51,965 bases of DNA from JBELMB01 sp042088665 (GCA_042088665.1 JBELMB010000013.1:1-51965); one strand, 5' to 3'. Shown: positions 25,928 through 34,810, numbered from the stretch's first letter. Made by a program: numbers and translations. Notes: generated from the letters alone by a model not told the origin.

Positions 25928-27136
25928 ATGGCCATGCTGACAGGCGCCCAGGCGGCGACACTTGCAGATCTCGCCTATGACACGGCCTCGGCCACAGACG
26001 TGCAATCAGCCACGTGGCGGGCCAAGGGATCGCTGGCGGCGGCACAAAAGCCGAGCGCCCGAAAGACCGGCGCAGGCATGGGCAAAGCCGCGGCCTGTGA
26101 GAGAAACCCCCTGGACGGGTTCAGCACGCAGACCGGTTTCACTGGCAAAAGCGGCGGGTTCCACGTCAAGGACACCACTGGATTTGGCGCGATTTTCGAG
26201 CGTGACGGCGTTGGCGGCAAGGAGCTGATCGTCGCCTTCCGCGGCAGCCAGACAAAGTTCGACTGGATCTCGAACTTCAACACCGCGATGGAAACCGGGC
26301 CGGGCGGCTGCATCGTCCATGCCGGGGTCAATAGGGTCTATAACTCCATGCAGGATACCCTGCACTCGGCGGTGGACCGCTCTGACGCAAAGATACTGCA
26401 TTTTGTCGGGCACTCTCTTGGGGGTGCGCTGGCGACGCTGGCAATGGCTGACTACGGGTTGCGCGACACCGGGGCGAGTTGCAAGCTCTACACCTTTGGG
26501 ACACCGCGGGTCGGTGGCTATGCGCTGAACACGCAGTTGCGGCGCATCCTGACGCCGCAATGCGTGCGGCGCGTTTATTCGGTGTCGGACCCGATCCCGA
26601 TGTTGCCGCTTATGCCCTTCAGCCATTTCTCGACCGGGGCGACCGGCCTGAACATGGGGTACACCTACATCACTGCACGCGCCCACGACCGCATCCAGTA
26701 CCTCAACCAGATGCCATCGCAGGGCTGGCCCGCGCCCCTGCCACTGGCGGTCAAGAGCGACCCCTCCTATTGGCTGGCACAGGCCGAGCGCGCGCAGGGC
26801 TTCTCAGCGTTGGGGTACAATGCGCTCGCGATGGCTTTGGGTGGGATCATGGCGCTGTTGCACAGCGCGGGGTTTGCCCTGTCGCTGGGCACGACTGTGC
26901 TCGACCAGTTGGTCGATGCCATGTATCAGGCGGCTTTGCTTTCCAAACGGATCGCAGAAACCACCCTGCGCTTTATCAAGGCCGCGCTGCGGCTGGTCGG
27001 TCGCTTGGCCATGAGCGCCACGATGACCATTGCCGACATCACCCGCAGCTTCCTTCAGCTTGTCTTTGACCTGCTGCGCCGCCCGGTCGAAGAGGCCGCG
27101 CGCATCGCGCTGGGTGCGCTTCCGGCAGCAGCCTGA
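25928..27136 (+). CDS. Class-3 (Lipase_3) family lipase without signal peptide
   Basis: The 402-residue protein has the alpha/beta hydrolase core: VAFRGSQTKFDWISNF (oxyanion-side strand), nucleophile S163 in GHSLGGALATLA, and plausible D221 (SVSDPIP) and H253 (ARAHDRIQ). It lacks a signal peptide but has hydrophobic helices around residues 296-325 and amphipathic helices to the end. It should hydrolyse lipid esters. AAAGGAGAG precedes the ATG. The preceding gene encodes a periplasmic protein, an order seen in toxin/immunity pairs of lipase effectors; I see no secretion system genes here. Confidence 0.85.
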   Translation: MAMLTGAQAATLADLAYDTASATDVQSATWRAKGSLAAAQKPSARKTGAGMGKAAACERNPLDGFSTQTGFTGKSGGFHVKDTTGFGAIFERDGVGGKELIVAFRGSQTKFDWISNFNTAMETGPGGCIVHAGVNRVYNSMQDTLHSAVDRSDAKILHFVGHSLGGALATLAMADYGLRDTGASCKLYTFGTPRVGGYALNTQLRRILTPQCVRRVYSVSDPIPMLPLMPFSHFSTGATGLNMGYTYITARAHDRIQYLNQMPSQGWPAPLPLAVKSDPSYWLAQAERAQGFSALGYNALAMALGGIMALLHSAGFALSLGTTVLDQLVDAMYQAALLSKRIAETTLRFIKAALRLVGRLAMSATMTIADITRSFLQLVFDLLRRPVEEAARIALGALPAAA

Positions 27137-27147
27137 AGGCAAGACAA

Positions 27148-27171
27148 AAGGGCCCCGCAACAGGGGCCCTT
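27148..27171. terminator. Bidirectional terminator between lipase and beta-helix gene
   Basis: A perfect 9-bp stem AAGGGCCCC/GGGGCCCTT with a 6-base loop lies between the convergent genes. On the minus strand the stem is followed by TTGTCTT, on the plus strand by CTGGTG, so it should work best for the minus-strand gene. Confidence 0.8.
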
Positions 27172-27202
27172 CTGGTGTTCATCGGTTTTGCCGCTCCCGC
27201 GC

Positions 27203-29494
27203 TCAGATATCTGCGCGCAGCACGACCGCCACATCCCCCAACACGTCTTCGGACCAGACAAGCTGCACCGCGTCACCGTTCGCACCCTGCTGCGCCTGCG
27301 CATAAGGTGTGGTGTAGACGCTGGTGTTGGCCACGTTGCGCGGTCGGGACGTCGCAGTCACGGAGTCCACCCGGACGGCGCGTCCGGCGAAAGGCAGCAG
27401 GCCATTGCTGTCCACCTCCCAGGTCTGGGCATGACTGTTCTGCGTATGGCGCACGGTCAACGGGTTGGCCGCACCAAAATCGATGTTATGGAAGGTGTTG
27501 CCCGCAAAACAGAGCCCCCGCATGTTGCCCAGTTCCATCGGCGCAAAAGACGTGTCGATCCGCTCTGCACGGGAAATCACGCCACCATCGCTGCGGAAGG
27601 AATTGCCCGAAACGGTCAGACCTTCGACAAAATGCCCTGAGCCGTAGGGCTTCAGCACGACAAAACTGAACGCCGAAGAGACATCGGAACACAGCATCAC
27701 GTTGTTGGTGATCGACAGACCTGAAAAGCCCGTACCACTGGCGTAGTCTGGCTCCGGAGCGCGCTCGTTTGTCCATTCGATATGGCAGTTGTCCACGCAA
27801 TTGCCGGTGATCTGGGTGTTGCATGCAGGCTGGGTGATCACGATCCCCGCGGTCCGCGTGCCATTGGTCGCAGAATCGCCCTGGAACACATGGTTGCCTG
27901 CAATCACGTTCTGCGCCCCGCTGACCACCGCGAAATGGCGGAACTGCGTCCCCCGACAGTTGCGGATCTTCACGTCGTTGGCGTTGGTCGTGATCGCCAC
28001 GGTGGCGCGGTTTTGCGCCAGCACCGTGTCCTCGGCGCTGACGAACTGGCACAGATCGACCAGCAGGCCACGACATGCATCCCCGATAGAGGTCAGGCCG
28101 CGATGGCCCGGGCGCTGAAACACGCAGTTGCGCACCACGTTGACCGCTCCATTCGCGGGCAGCAGAACACCGCTCGCACGGGCCTGCGCCTGAAACTCGA
28201 TGCCTTCCAGCTCGAACCCGTCCAGCCGGGTGAACCCGCTGAAATCAAGCAGGTATTTGAACCGCGTAAAAGTGTAGCCCTGCACCCCGACAGCATCTGA
28301 CAGCGGCTGCGACAGGCTCACTTCCTGCGCGGCGACATTGACGTCCTTGACATAGATTTCACGGCCGACACCCGCGCCCTCGACGAGGCTGCCTTTCTCG
28401 ATGTTGGCAACATTGGCCACCCCCGTAAGACGCCAGGGATTGGACGCCGAATAGGTGGCCGTGCTTGTCACTGAAACGGGGGTCCAGTTGCCGCTGTCCT
28501 CGGCGCGCAACTGACCGTTGCGGATCACCCGACGCTGCGCGTACTCCGTGCGGTTCGGAACAGCGGCCTGCACGTCAATGGGCGCATAGACAGACACGCG
28601 ACGCCCCCCCAGATCGAGGCTCTCGTGGTCGGCATTGTTCAGCAGCGACTGCACCGCCTTCTTCAGTGCCAGTTCCTCGTCGCCACCAAAGGCGTCGATG
28701 TAGACCGGCAGGCTGAAGTCCTTGGTGAGCGACAGGATCGCCTCGGTTGGCATGCTCAGCGTGCCTTCAAACTGCACGCGACTCGTCAGGGTCACGGATT
28801 GTGCCAGACGGTAAACCCCGGCAGAGACGAGGACCCGACGCCCGGCGGCCGCAGCATCCGCCGCCTCGAACGCCACGCTGTCATCCGTGACACCATCCCC
28901 GATGGCACCAAAGTCCCGCACATCGACCCAATTCATCAGGTCGCGCAGGAAGTAGGACGTGACATCTTCGATCTGGATGTCGTCGATACGCACAACACCC
29001 CCATTGGCACCCAACAGGTCGATTCCGAAATGGCCATAGCTGGTCTCGGTGCCCCAGACGAGATCCACGCCGCTGCGGTTGCCGGCACCAATGATTGCAG
29101 AGATCTCGACCACGTCGCCGTATCCGGTCAGCGTGGTGGCCGGCCCGGTGGTCGTCACCCCACTCACCGGCTGGCCAGAGGCGTCAGCGGCATAGCCCGC
29201 AATGCGCACATCCGGCAAAGCGCCCGAAACCGCCTTTACCCGGGCGGTGACTCGCAGGTAGCAACCCAGCGGCAGCGGCGTCTGCCCCATGTGACGCAGC
29301 TTTTGCGTCGCGTCGGTCTTCTGGATCTCGAGGCAACCGGCAAAGTCCTGATCCGCAGGCACAAAAGCCGCCGTGGCAAGGTTGTAATAGGTGTCCGAAC
29401 CGGGCACACCGTCGCCCCGCGCCCAGAGCCCGAGGTTGCCCGCCGCAAAGGCCGGCGGCATAAAGACCAATCCTTCGGTGATCGCCTTGTTCAT
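27203..29494 (-). CDS. Right-handed beta-helix protein, pectate-lyase/GH28-like
   Basis: The 763-residue protein has an N-terminal jelly-roll-like part (about 1-180), then VDVRDFGAIGDGVTDDSVAFEAAD at about 190-213, the start of the Pectate_lyase_3/GH28-type beta-helix, and a long repetitive stretch of parallel-helix rungs (ITGNCVDNCHIEW, ITNNVMLCSD, VSGNSFRSDGG). It probably binds or cleaves a polysaccharide, perhaps the cell's own exopolysaccharide. No Sec signal is visible at the N-terminus, so export would need another route. It is a single gene with its own terminator. Confidence 0.8.
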   Translation of the reverse strand: MNKAITEGLVFMPPAFAAGNLGLWARGDGVPGSDTYYNLATAAFVPADQDFAGCLEIQKTDATQKLRHMGQTPLPLGCYLRVTARVKAVSGALPDVRIAGYAADASGQPVSGVTTTGPATTLTGYGDVVEISAIIGAGNRSGVDLVWGTETSYGHFGIDLLGANGGVVRIDDIQIEDVTSYFLRDLMNWVDVRDFGAIGDGVTDDSVAFEAADAAAAGRRVLVSAGVYRLAQSVTLTSRVQFEGTLSMPTEAILSLTKDFSLPVYIDAFGGDEELALKKAVQSLLNNADHESLDLGGRRVSVYAPIDVQAAVPNRTEYAQRRVIRNGQLRAEDSGNWTPVSVTSTATYSASNPWRLTGVANVANIEKGSLVEGAGVGREIYVKDVNVAAQEVSLSQPLSDAVGVQGYTFTRFKYLLDFSGFTRLDGFELEGIEFQAQARASGVLLPANGAVNVVRNCVFQRPGHRGLTSIGDACRGLLVDLCQFVSAEDTVLAQNRATVAITTNANDVKIRNCRGTQFRHFAVVSGAQNVIAGNHVFQGDSATNGTRTAGIVITQPACNTQITGNCVDNCHIEWTNERAPEPDYASGTGFSGLSITNNVMLCSDVSSAFSFVVLKPYGSGHFVEGLTVSGNSFRSDGGVISRAERIDTSFAPMELGNMRGLCFAGNTFHNIDFGAANPLTVRHTQNSHAQTWEVDSNGLLPFAGRAVRVDSVTATSRPRNVANTSVYTTPYAQAQQGANGDAVQLVWSEDVLGDVAVVLRADI

Positions 29495-29549
29495 CGAGAT
29501 CCCTTTCCACAGTTCAAAGGCCCACGGCCCCGCTCGGAAAGGGGAAATA

Positions 29550-29564
29550 TCAACGGTTGGTTAA
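29550..29564. promoter_or_regulatory. CtrA-like site with one mismatch upstream of the beta-helix gene
   Basis: Read on the minus strand it is TTAA-N7-TTGA, one base from the CtrA consensus, 56 bases upstream of the start at 29494. Weak on its own, but it parallels the perfect site at 24492. Confidence 0.25.
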
Positions 29565-29615
29565 CGGTCTCGGACCACGGCGTACGGTGACCAATCTGGC
29601 AGGCAACAGGACAGT

Positions 29616-29729
29616 ATGCAGGATCTTGACGGAGGCGGGCTCAATGATGCGCCGCGCCAATTGCCCCTGCGGAACCGGCGGATCGCCCAGATGAACTGGC
29701 CAAAAGTCTGGAAGGGACTGCAACCCTGA
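29616..29729 (+). CDS. Possible 37-residue protein
   Basis: An ATG-to-TGA frame encodes a basic peptide (MQDLDGGGLNDAPRQLPLRN and on to VWKGLQP). It lies on the plus strand between two minus-strand genes. The ribosome binding site is weak (ACAGG). I recognise nothing in it; it could be chance. Confidence 0.25.
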   Translation: MQDLDGGGLNDAPRQLPLRNRRIAQMNWPKVWKGLQP

Positions 29730-29748
29730 ACGTGTCGCAGGCAAGCGG

Positions 29749-30165
29749 TCAGGCAGACAGGTCAGGTGCGGGCAGGATCTGCACACCCGCGATGCGCCAG
29801 GCTCCGTCCACCTGCACCATCTGATAGTCCAGAACAAAGGTCTGACCCTGCGCATCCTGAACAATAACCTTCTGCCAAAGGTTCCCCGCGATCTCCCTCA
29901 GGTCGCCATAGACCACGTCGCTGGGGCGCCAGACCATGGGATAGCCGTTGCGAACCATCGCACCAAAGTTCTCCGGCGTGCCGAACATCCCCTGAATTGA
30001 CGGGCTGGCAAAGGTAAAGGCCCGACCGAAATCATCCTTGCGAAAAGCATCGATCTGGCTTTGGATCGTGCTTTCGATCCCGGCATCAGGAGCAAGGACC
30101 TCCTGCGCCCAGGCCACACCCGTCAGCCAGAGCCCCGCGAAAAGCCCAACAAAAATCCCACGCAT
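29749..30165 (-). CDS. DUF4864 family secreted protein
   Basis: The 138-residue protein has a Sec signal (MRGIFVGLFAGLWLTGVAWA) and a small alpha/beta domain with IQSQIDAFRKDDFGRAFTFASPSIQGMFGTPENFGAMV and a closing VQVDGAWRIAGVQIL, matching DUF4864, a fold related to SnoaL/NTF2-like proteins. Function is unknown. Start 30165 is chosen because AAAGGAGG lies 7 bases upstream; an in-frame upstream extension lacks a signal peptide. A 47-bp double palindrome separates it from lysK. Confidence 0.78.
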   Translation of the reverse strand: MRGIFVGLFAGLWLTGVAWAQEVLAPDAGIESTIQSQIDAFRKDDFGRAFTFASPSIQGMFGTPENFGAMVRNGYPMVWRPSDVVYGDLREIAGNLWQKVIVQDAQGQTFVLDYQMVQVDGAWRIAGVQILPAPDLSA

Positions 30166-30226
30166 CGCACGTCCTCCTTTGATCCACAGAAGGAAGTAAA
30201 GCAATGCGGATCACCGTCGAGGGGAG

Positions 30227-30273
30227 CCGGTTTCTTTCAAAGAAACCGGCCCGAAATCTTTGAAAGATTTCGG
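30227..30273. repeat. 47-bp double-palindrome element, copy 3
   Basis: Arms CCGGTTTCTTT/AAAGAAACCGG (30227-30249) and CCGAAATCTTT/AAAGATTTCGG (30251-30273). It begins 4 bases beyond the lysK stop codon and lies before the next minus-strand gene. The second palindrome differs from copies 1 and 2 yet keeps perfect symmetry and the same total length. Confidence 0.9.
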
Positions 30274-30277
30274 CACC

Positions 30278-31858
30278 TCACCCGATCAGATCACCAGAGA
30301 GGCCCTTGTTGATAAGCTCAACGGTTTCGGCGACACCATACAGCGCGATGAAGCCGCCAAAACGCGGACCCTGACTTTGCCCCAGAAGCACCTCGTAGAG
30401 GGCCTTGAACCAATCGCGCAGTGGCTCAAACCCATGGGCCTTGCCCACGGCGAACACCAGACTTTGCAGGGTTTCATCATCCACCGGTCCTTCGTGCGCC
30501 GAAAGTTGCGCCGCAAGGTCCGCCATGGCTGCGCTTTCGACCTCCGTCGCCGCGCGAAACGCCTTCGATGGTTTCACATAGTCATGGTAGTATTTCACCG
30601 CAAAGCCCGCCGCCGCGTCGAGGTCCGGATGCGTCTCGGGCGTTGCCTCCGGCGCATAGCGCCGAACAAAGGCCCACATGGCCGCCTTGTCTTCCGCACC
30701 CGCCGCACTTGCGAGGTTCAGCAACATCGAGAAGGGCACCACCAAAGTGCTCTCCGGCGGCTGCCCGCGATGGATGTGAAACACCGGGTTGTTGGCCCGC
30801 GCCTTGGCATCCTGCCCATCAAAGGCCCGCAATTGCTGATGATACTCGTCCACCGCCTTGGGGATGACGTCCCACCACAGCCGCTTTGCTGTCTTCGGTT
30901 TCTGGTACATGAAGTACGACAGGCTCTCGGTTGCGGCATAGCTCAGCCATTCGTCGATGGTCAGCCCATTGCCCGACGATTTGGAGATTTTCTGACCAAG
31001 GTCGTCAAGGAACAACTCATAAGTGAAGTGGTTCGGCGGCCGAACGCCAAGCGTCCGACAAATCGCGTCATAGATCTTTTCGTTGGTGGAATGGTCTTTG
31101 CCATACATTTCGAAATCGACACCCAGCGCCGCCCAACGGGCGCCAAAATCCGGTTTCCACTGCAGTTTGACGCGGCCGCCCGTCACCGGCATCGTCCATT
31201 CACGGCCGTCCTCATCATCGAAAGTGATCTCGCCTTTTGCGGCGTCCACATGTTTCATCGGCACGTAGAGGACCCGCCCCGTCTCCGGATGCAGGGGAAG
31301 AAAGATCGAATAGGTCTGCTGCCGCTCTTCGCGCAAGGACTTCAGCATGATGTCCATGAGGCGGTCGTAGCGCTCTGCACAGCGCAACAATATCTCGTCG
31401 AACTGCCCGGATGCGTAAAACTCCGTCGCCGAAAAAAAGTCGTACTGGAACCCGAAGGTATCCAGAAAACGGCGCAACATCGCATTGTTGTGGTCGCCAA
31501 AGCTGGCATGCGTGCCAAAGGGATCCGGCACGGAGGTCAGCGGTTTTTGCAAATGCGTTGCCAGCACATCCTGGTCGGGCACGTTGCCTGGAACCTTTCG
31601 CATGCCATCCATATCGTCCGAAAAACAGATGAGACGGGTCGGGATCTCCGAAATCACTTCGAAGGCCCGGCGGATCATCGTGGTTCGTGCGACCTCGCCG
31701 AACGTGCCAATATGGGGAAGGCCAGAAGGACCGTAGCCCGTCTCGAACAGAACGCATCCCTTTTCCGGCGGTGTCTTTTCATAGCGTTTGAGGATCCGGC
31801 GCGCCTCTTCGAAAGGCCAGGCCTTTGAGGTCATTGCTGCGTCGCGGAGATCGGACAT
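30278..31858 (-). CDS. lysK: Lysine--tRNA ligase, class I
   Basis: The 526-residue enzyme is the class I (archaeal-type) LysRS: HIGH motif as PHIGTF (about residue 48), KMSKS motif as KISKSSGN (about 291), and the family's FSDDMDGMRKVP. It charges tRNA-Lys. Alphaproteobacteria are among the few bacterial groups that use this class rather than class II lysS. The length is typical. A second ATG (MTSKAWPFEE) eight codons in could also be the start. Divergent from the TerB-like gene. Confidence 0.95.
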   Translation of the reverse strand: MSDLRDAAMTSKAWPFEEARRILKRYEKTPPEKGCVLFETGYGPSGLPHIGTFGEVARTTMIRRAFEVISEIPTRLICFSDDMDGMRKVPGNVPDQDVLATHLQKPLTSVPDPFGTHASFGDHNNAMLRRFLDTFGFQYDFFSATEFYASGQFDEILLRCAERYDRLMDIMLKSLREERQQTYSIFLPLHPETGRVLYVPMKHVDAAKGEITFDDEDGREWTMPVTGGRVKLQWKPDFGARWAALGVDFEMYGKDHSTNEKIYDAICRTLGVRPPNHFTYELFLDDLGQKISKSSGNGLTIDEWLSYAATESLSYFMYQKPKTAKRLWWDVIPKAVDEYHQQLRAFDGQDAKARANNPVFHIHRGQPPESTLVVPFSMLLNLASAAGAEDKAAMWAFVRRYAPEATPETHPDLDAAAGFAVKYYHDYVKPSKAFRAATEVESAAMADLAAQLSAHEGPVDDETLQSLVFAVGKAHGFEPLRDWFKALYEVLLGQSQGPRFGGFIALYGVAETVELINKGLSGDLIG

Positions 31859-31962
31859 GTCCGGATCCTTTCTTGGGTGAATACCGGGCGGTTCCTATTG
31901 CCCCGCGCGGGCAGCGTCAATAAATTGCCATCGATTGACCGCAACACATGAGGGCCCTGACC

Positions 31963-32385
31963 ATGACAGAGATTTCGCACCCGCTGAGCCCGCAAGACTG
32001 CCTTGTGGCTCTCATGATCACCGTCTCGGCGTCGGACGAAAACGTGCGCACGGCAGAACTGGTCAAGATCGACTCCGCGGTGAACATCCTGCCGGTCTTC
32101 GTTGGGTATGACACCGACCGCGTCCGGGTCATGTCGAGCCTGGTTTTCGATCTTTTCGAACAGGAGGACGGGCTGGACGCCCTGTTCGGGCTGCTGCGTG
32201 ACAATCTGCCGGAACGGCTTTTCGAAACCGCTTACGCCCTCGCCTGTGACGTTGCAGCCGCCGATGGACAGCTTCTGGAAACGGAATTGCGCCTGCTCGA
32301 AGAGATTCGCTATGAGCTCAATATCGACCGTCTACACGCTGCAGCCATCGAGCGGGGCGCGCGGGCGCGGCATCTGTCCTTGTGA
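31963..32385 (+). CDS. TerB-family (tellurite-resistance-like) protein
   Basis: The 140-residue protein is all-helical with the TerB pattern of paired acidic EF-like helices: MITVSASDENVRTAELVKID near residue 17 and ACDVAAADGQLLETELRLLEEI near residue 95. TerB proteins are soluble; despite the name most have no proven link to tellurite. I chose ATG 31963, which has GAGGG 8 bases upstream, over ATG 31948. Single gene, divergent from lysK. Confidence 0.78.
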   Translation: MTEISHPLSPQDCLVALMITVSASDENVRTAELVKIDSAVNILPVFVGYDTDRVRVMSSLVFDLFEQEDGLDALFGLLRDNLPERLFETAYALACDVAAADGQLLETELRLLEEIRYELNIDRLHAAAIERGARARHLSL

Positions 32386-32449
32386 AAACTGGCTATCTAC
32401 GCCGAATTTCAGCGTTTTATTGCAGAACCGACACAAAAATTGCGCCTCA

Positions 32450-32473
32450 AGGTCAGGATTACCGGACTGACCT
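32450..32473 (+). promoter_or_regulatory. Inverted repeat between terB-like and ldt genes
   Basis: A 7-bp inverted repeat AGGTCAG/CTGACCT spaced by 10 bases, about 75 bases before the transpeptidase start. It may be a weak terminator for the upstream gene or an operator. Confidence 0.4.
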
Positions 32474-32546
32474 GCGGTTAACCTCATAGTATCTTCCATT
32501 CGGCATATTTTCGCCGACGCGCTTAAAGCACACCTGGAGGGACATT

Positions 32547-32975
32547 ATGAACCGCGTATTTGCTGCCGCCATCGGAGCGGTCTTGATTTTCTGGCTACCG
32601 CTCGCGGCCCTTGCTGCACCGCTGGTAGCCAAGGTGGATGTGTCCACACAAACGATGACGGTTATCTATAATGGGCAGGTCACGTATCGCTGGCCGGTGT
32701 CCACCGCGCGCGCTGGAAAATACACGCCCCGTGGTGCCTGGAGCGCCAAATGGCTGTCGCGCAACCACCGGTCCAGCCTGTATAACAATGCGCCGATGCC
32801 CTATTCGATATTTTTCTCGGGGAATTACGCCATTCACGGCACCGACCAGATCAGCCGCCTCGGCAGTCCGGCTTCTGCGGGATGCGTGCGCTTGCATCCA
32901 GAACACGCGGCAGTGCTTTTCCAACTGACACAGCAAGTCGGGAAGCGAAACATGAAGGTGGTGATCCAGAACTGA
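32547..32975 (+). CDS. L,D-transpeptidase (YkuD domain)
   Basis: The 142-residue protein has a signal peptide (ending ALAAP) and the YkuD signature HGTDQISRLGSPASAGCVRL at about residues 97-116, with the catalytic cysteine in SAGCVR. It would form 3-3 peptidoglycan crosslinks or attach proteins to the wall in the periplasm. It is a minimal catalytic domain with no LysM. CTGGAGGG precedes the ATG. It converges with dacB. Confidence 0.93.
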   Translation: MNRVFAAAIGAVLIFWLPLAALAAPLVAKVDVSTQTMTVIYNGQVTYRWPVSTARAGKYTPRGAWSAKWLSRNHRSSLYNNAPMPYSIFFSGNYAIHGTDQISRLGSPASAGCVRLHPEHAAVLFQLTQQVGKRNMKVVIQN

Positions 32976-33125
32976 CCTTTGCACGGAAGCCGGGGTCAAC
33001 CCCGGCCTACGGTATGTGGCGTCACTGGAGCGGGTTTTGTCACCCGCCCGAGATCTGGCATATTGGTGACGTTGGGCGTGGCTTAGGAAACACCGGTCCG
33101 GTCCAACAAGCCTCGATACTTTGTG

Positions 33126-33200
33126 CACGCGCCCGAAAAAACTTCGGCGCGTGTAGGTCGTTTCGAACAGAACACGCGTTTGCGGTTTTCTGTTCGAAAC
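33126..33200. terminator. Two hairpins between convergent ldt and dacB genes
   Basis: The first (33126-33153) pairs CACGCGC-CGAA with TTCG-GCGCGTG with one bulged C. The second (33160-33200) has a perfect 13-bp stem GTTTCGAACAGAA/TTCTGTTCGAAAC with a 15-base loop. They sit in a convergent intergenic gap and probably end transcripts from both sides, although T-runs are lacking. Confidence 0.55.
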
Positions 33201-33252
33201 ATACATGTCCCGGTCCATGTGTCCGAACGTTCTCGGCAAGCCCCAGTCAACT

Positions 33253-34752
33253 TCAGGCGCCGTAGAGGATACCCCACCGTTCGATCAAGCTTTGCTGCAA
33301 GGATTTTGCGCGCCGGTTCCAGGTCCGCCCCCCTTTGGGCCGCTCCCGTTCTGCCCGAGTCAGAGTTGCGCGATGCTCCAGATCGGCAGCGAATATCGCA
33401 AAGACCAGTTCTGTACCGTCGGGCAAATCCACAAACCCAGCCAAACCGCTTACAAAATTGAGAGTCCCCGTCTTCGCCACCACCTTTATCGGGTGGTCTT
33501 TGATGATCCGCCGCTGTTGATCCCGCATCGGGAAAGGTTTCAGCAAGGTCTTTAACGTCGGGTCGGCGCGCAAGGCGCGGAGCGCAGCCATCATATGCGT
33601 CGCGGACACGCGGCTTTGATCCCCCAACCCCGAGTGGTCCACCAGAGCCACGTCAGCCACACCCAAAGTGTCCCGAGCCCATTCATTCATCGCCTGGGCC
33701 GATGCCGCGAGGCTTTCGGGCCTGCGTCCGGTTTTGGCATGGGTCGCGGCCAAGCCAACGGCCTCCGCCGTGATGTTGGTCGAGAACTTGAGCATGTCGC
33801 GCAAGATCAGGCCAAGGGGAGCGCTCTGGCGCGTCGCCAGTGTCTTCGCCCCCGACGGCAAGTCTTGCAGAATTCGAGGCACCGGCAAGCGCAGCCCTTG
33901 CCCCTGCGTCAGGCTTTGAAAGACCTCGCCAGCATAAAGCTCTGGCTTGCGCACTGGCAGCCATCGCGCGCCGCCTTTGCCCAACGCGCCTCGAGCAACG
34001 GTCCAGGCATCATGCTCACCAGCATCGGTATACGTGTAAACGGGCACGGCACGCGATTCCACGGCCATCCGGGCCATGCGCACTTGCGGCCGATGTGCGG
34101 CAGAACGGGCATCCATCGTGACGGTGTAGGCACTGCCGGACTGACGCCATTCGAAATGCACGCGATTGAAATTCAGATTAAGGCCGGAAATTGCAGGGTT
34201 ATACCCCACATGGTCCGGTTGGGTCGTGTCGATGCTGCGCAAATAGGGCAGGCTGCCCCCCCAAACGTGGAATTCGCCCGTGACCTGCGTGACGCCAGCG
34301 CTTTTCAACTCAGCAGCAAGCGCTGCAAGGCTGTCCGTGTCCAGAGTGGGGTCCCCACCTCCAGCGAGGATGAGGTCCCCTTCGATCACCCCGTCGCGGA
34401 CAGTGCCCGTTGCCAGGACACGCGTTTTGAACCTATGGTTGCCTCCCAACGTGGCGAGCGCATAGCCCGCGGTCAAGGCTTTGGCCACGCTGGCGGGCGG
34501 CAGTCCCTGCACGTCATTATGTGCCTCGTGCACCTTGCCACTGCGGGCGTCTGCGACGGCAAACCCGACGGTGCCTTTCAAACCAGACCGCGAGATCAGT
34601 TCCTCGATGCTGGGCTGGATCTGTCGCAACAGGTCGTCGTCGCGGGAAACCGGCCGCAACGAACGCGCCGGCGCGCCGGCAAATGCTGAGCCTGAGAACG
34701 CCAAACTCGCAGTGCCGCTCAGGAAAAGACGTCTTGAAATCACTCTGGTCAT
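33253..34752 (-). CDS. dacB: D-alanyl-D-alanine carboxypeptidase/endopeptidase (PBP4 type)
   Basis: The 499-residue protein has an N-terminal signal (RRLFLSGTASLAFSGSAFA, with paired arginines), the SxxK motif in PPASVAKALTA (about residue 84), SxN in KFSTNITAEA, and KTG in VAKTGTLNF. The large insertion between SxxK and SxN is typical of PBP4. It trims peptidoglycan stem peptides and cuts D,D-crosslinks in the periplasm. It lies 58 bases after nadD on the same strand. Confidence 0.93.
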   Translation of the reverse strand: MTRVISRRLFLSGTASLAFSGSAFAGAPARSLRPVSRDDDLLRQIQPSIEELISRSGLKGTVGFAVADARSGKVHEAHNDVQGLPPASVAKALTAGYALATLGGNHRFKTRVLATGTVRDGVIEGDLILAGGGDPTLDTDSLAALAAELKSAGVTQVTGEFHVWGGSLPYLRSIDTTQPDHVGYNPAISGLNLNFNRVHFEWRQSGSAYTVTMDARSAAHRPQVRMARMAVESRAVPVYTYTDAGEHDAWTVARGALGKGGARWLPVRKPELYAGEVFQSLTQGQGLRLPVPRILQDLPSGAKTLATRQSAPLGLILRDMLKFSTNITAEAVGLAATHAKTGRRPESLAASAQAMNEWARDTLGVADVALVDHSGLGDQSRVSATHMMAALRALRADPTLKTLLKPFPMRDQQRRIIKDHPIKVVAKTGTLNFVSGLAGFVDLPDGTELVFAIFAADLEHRATLTRAERERPKGGRTWNRRAKSLQQSLIERWGILYGA

Positions 34753-34810
34753 GGCCCTGATCTAAGCGAAAGCCACTGCGGCTCGCAACAGTTGCCTGTA
34801 CCCAGCCGGT

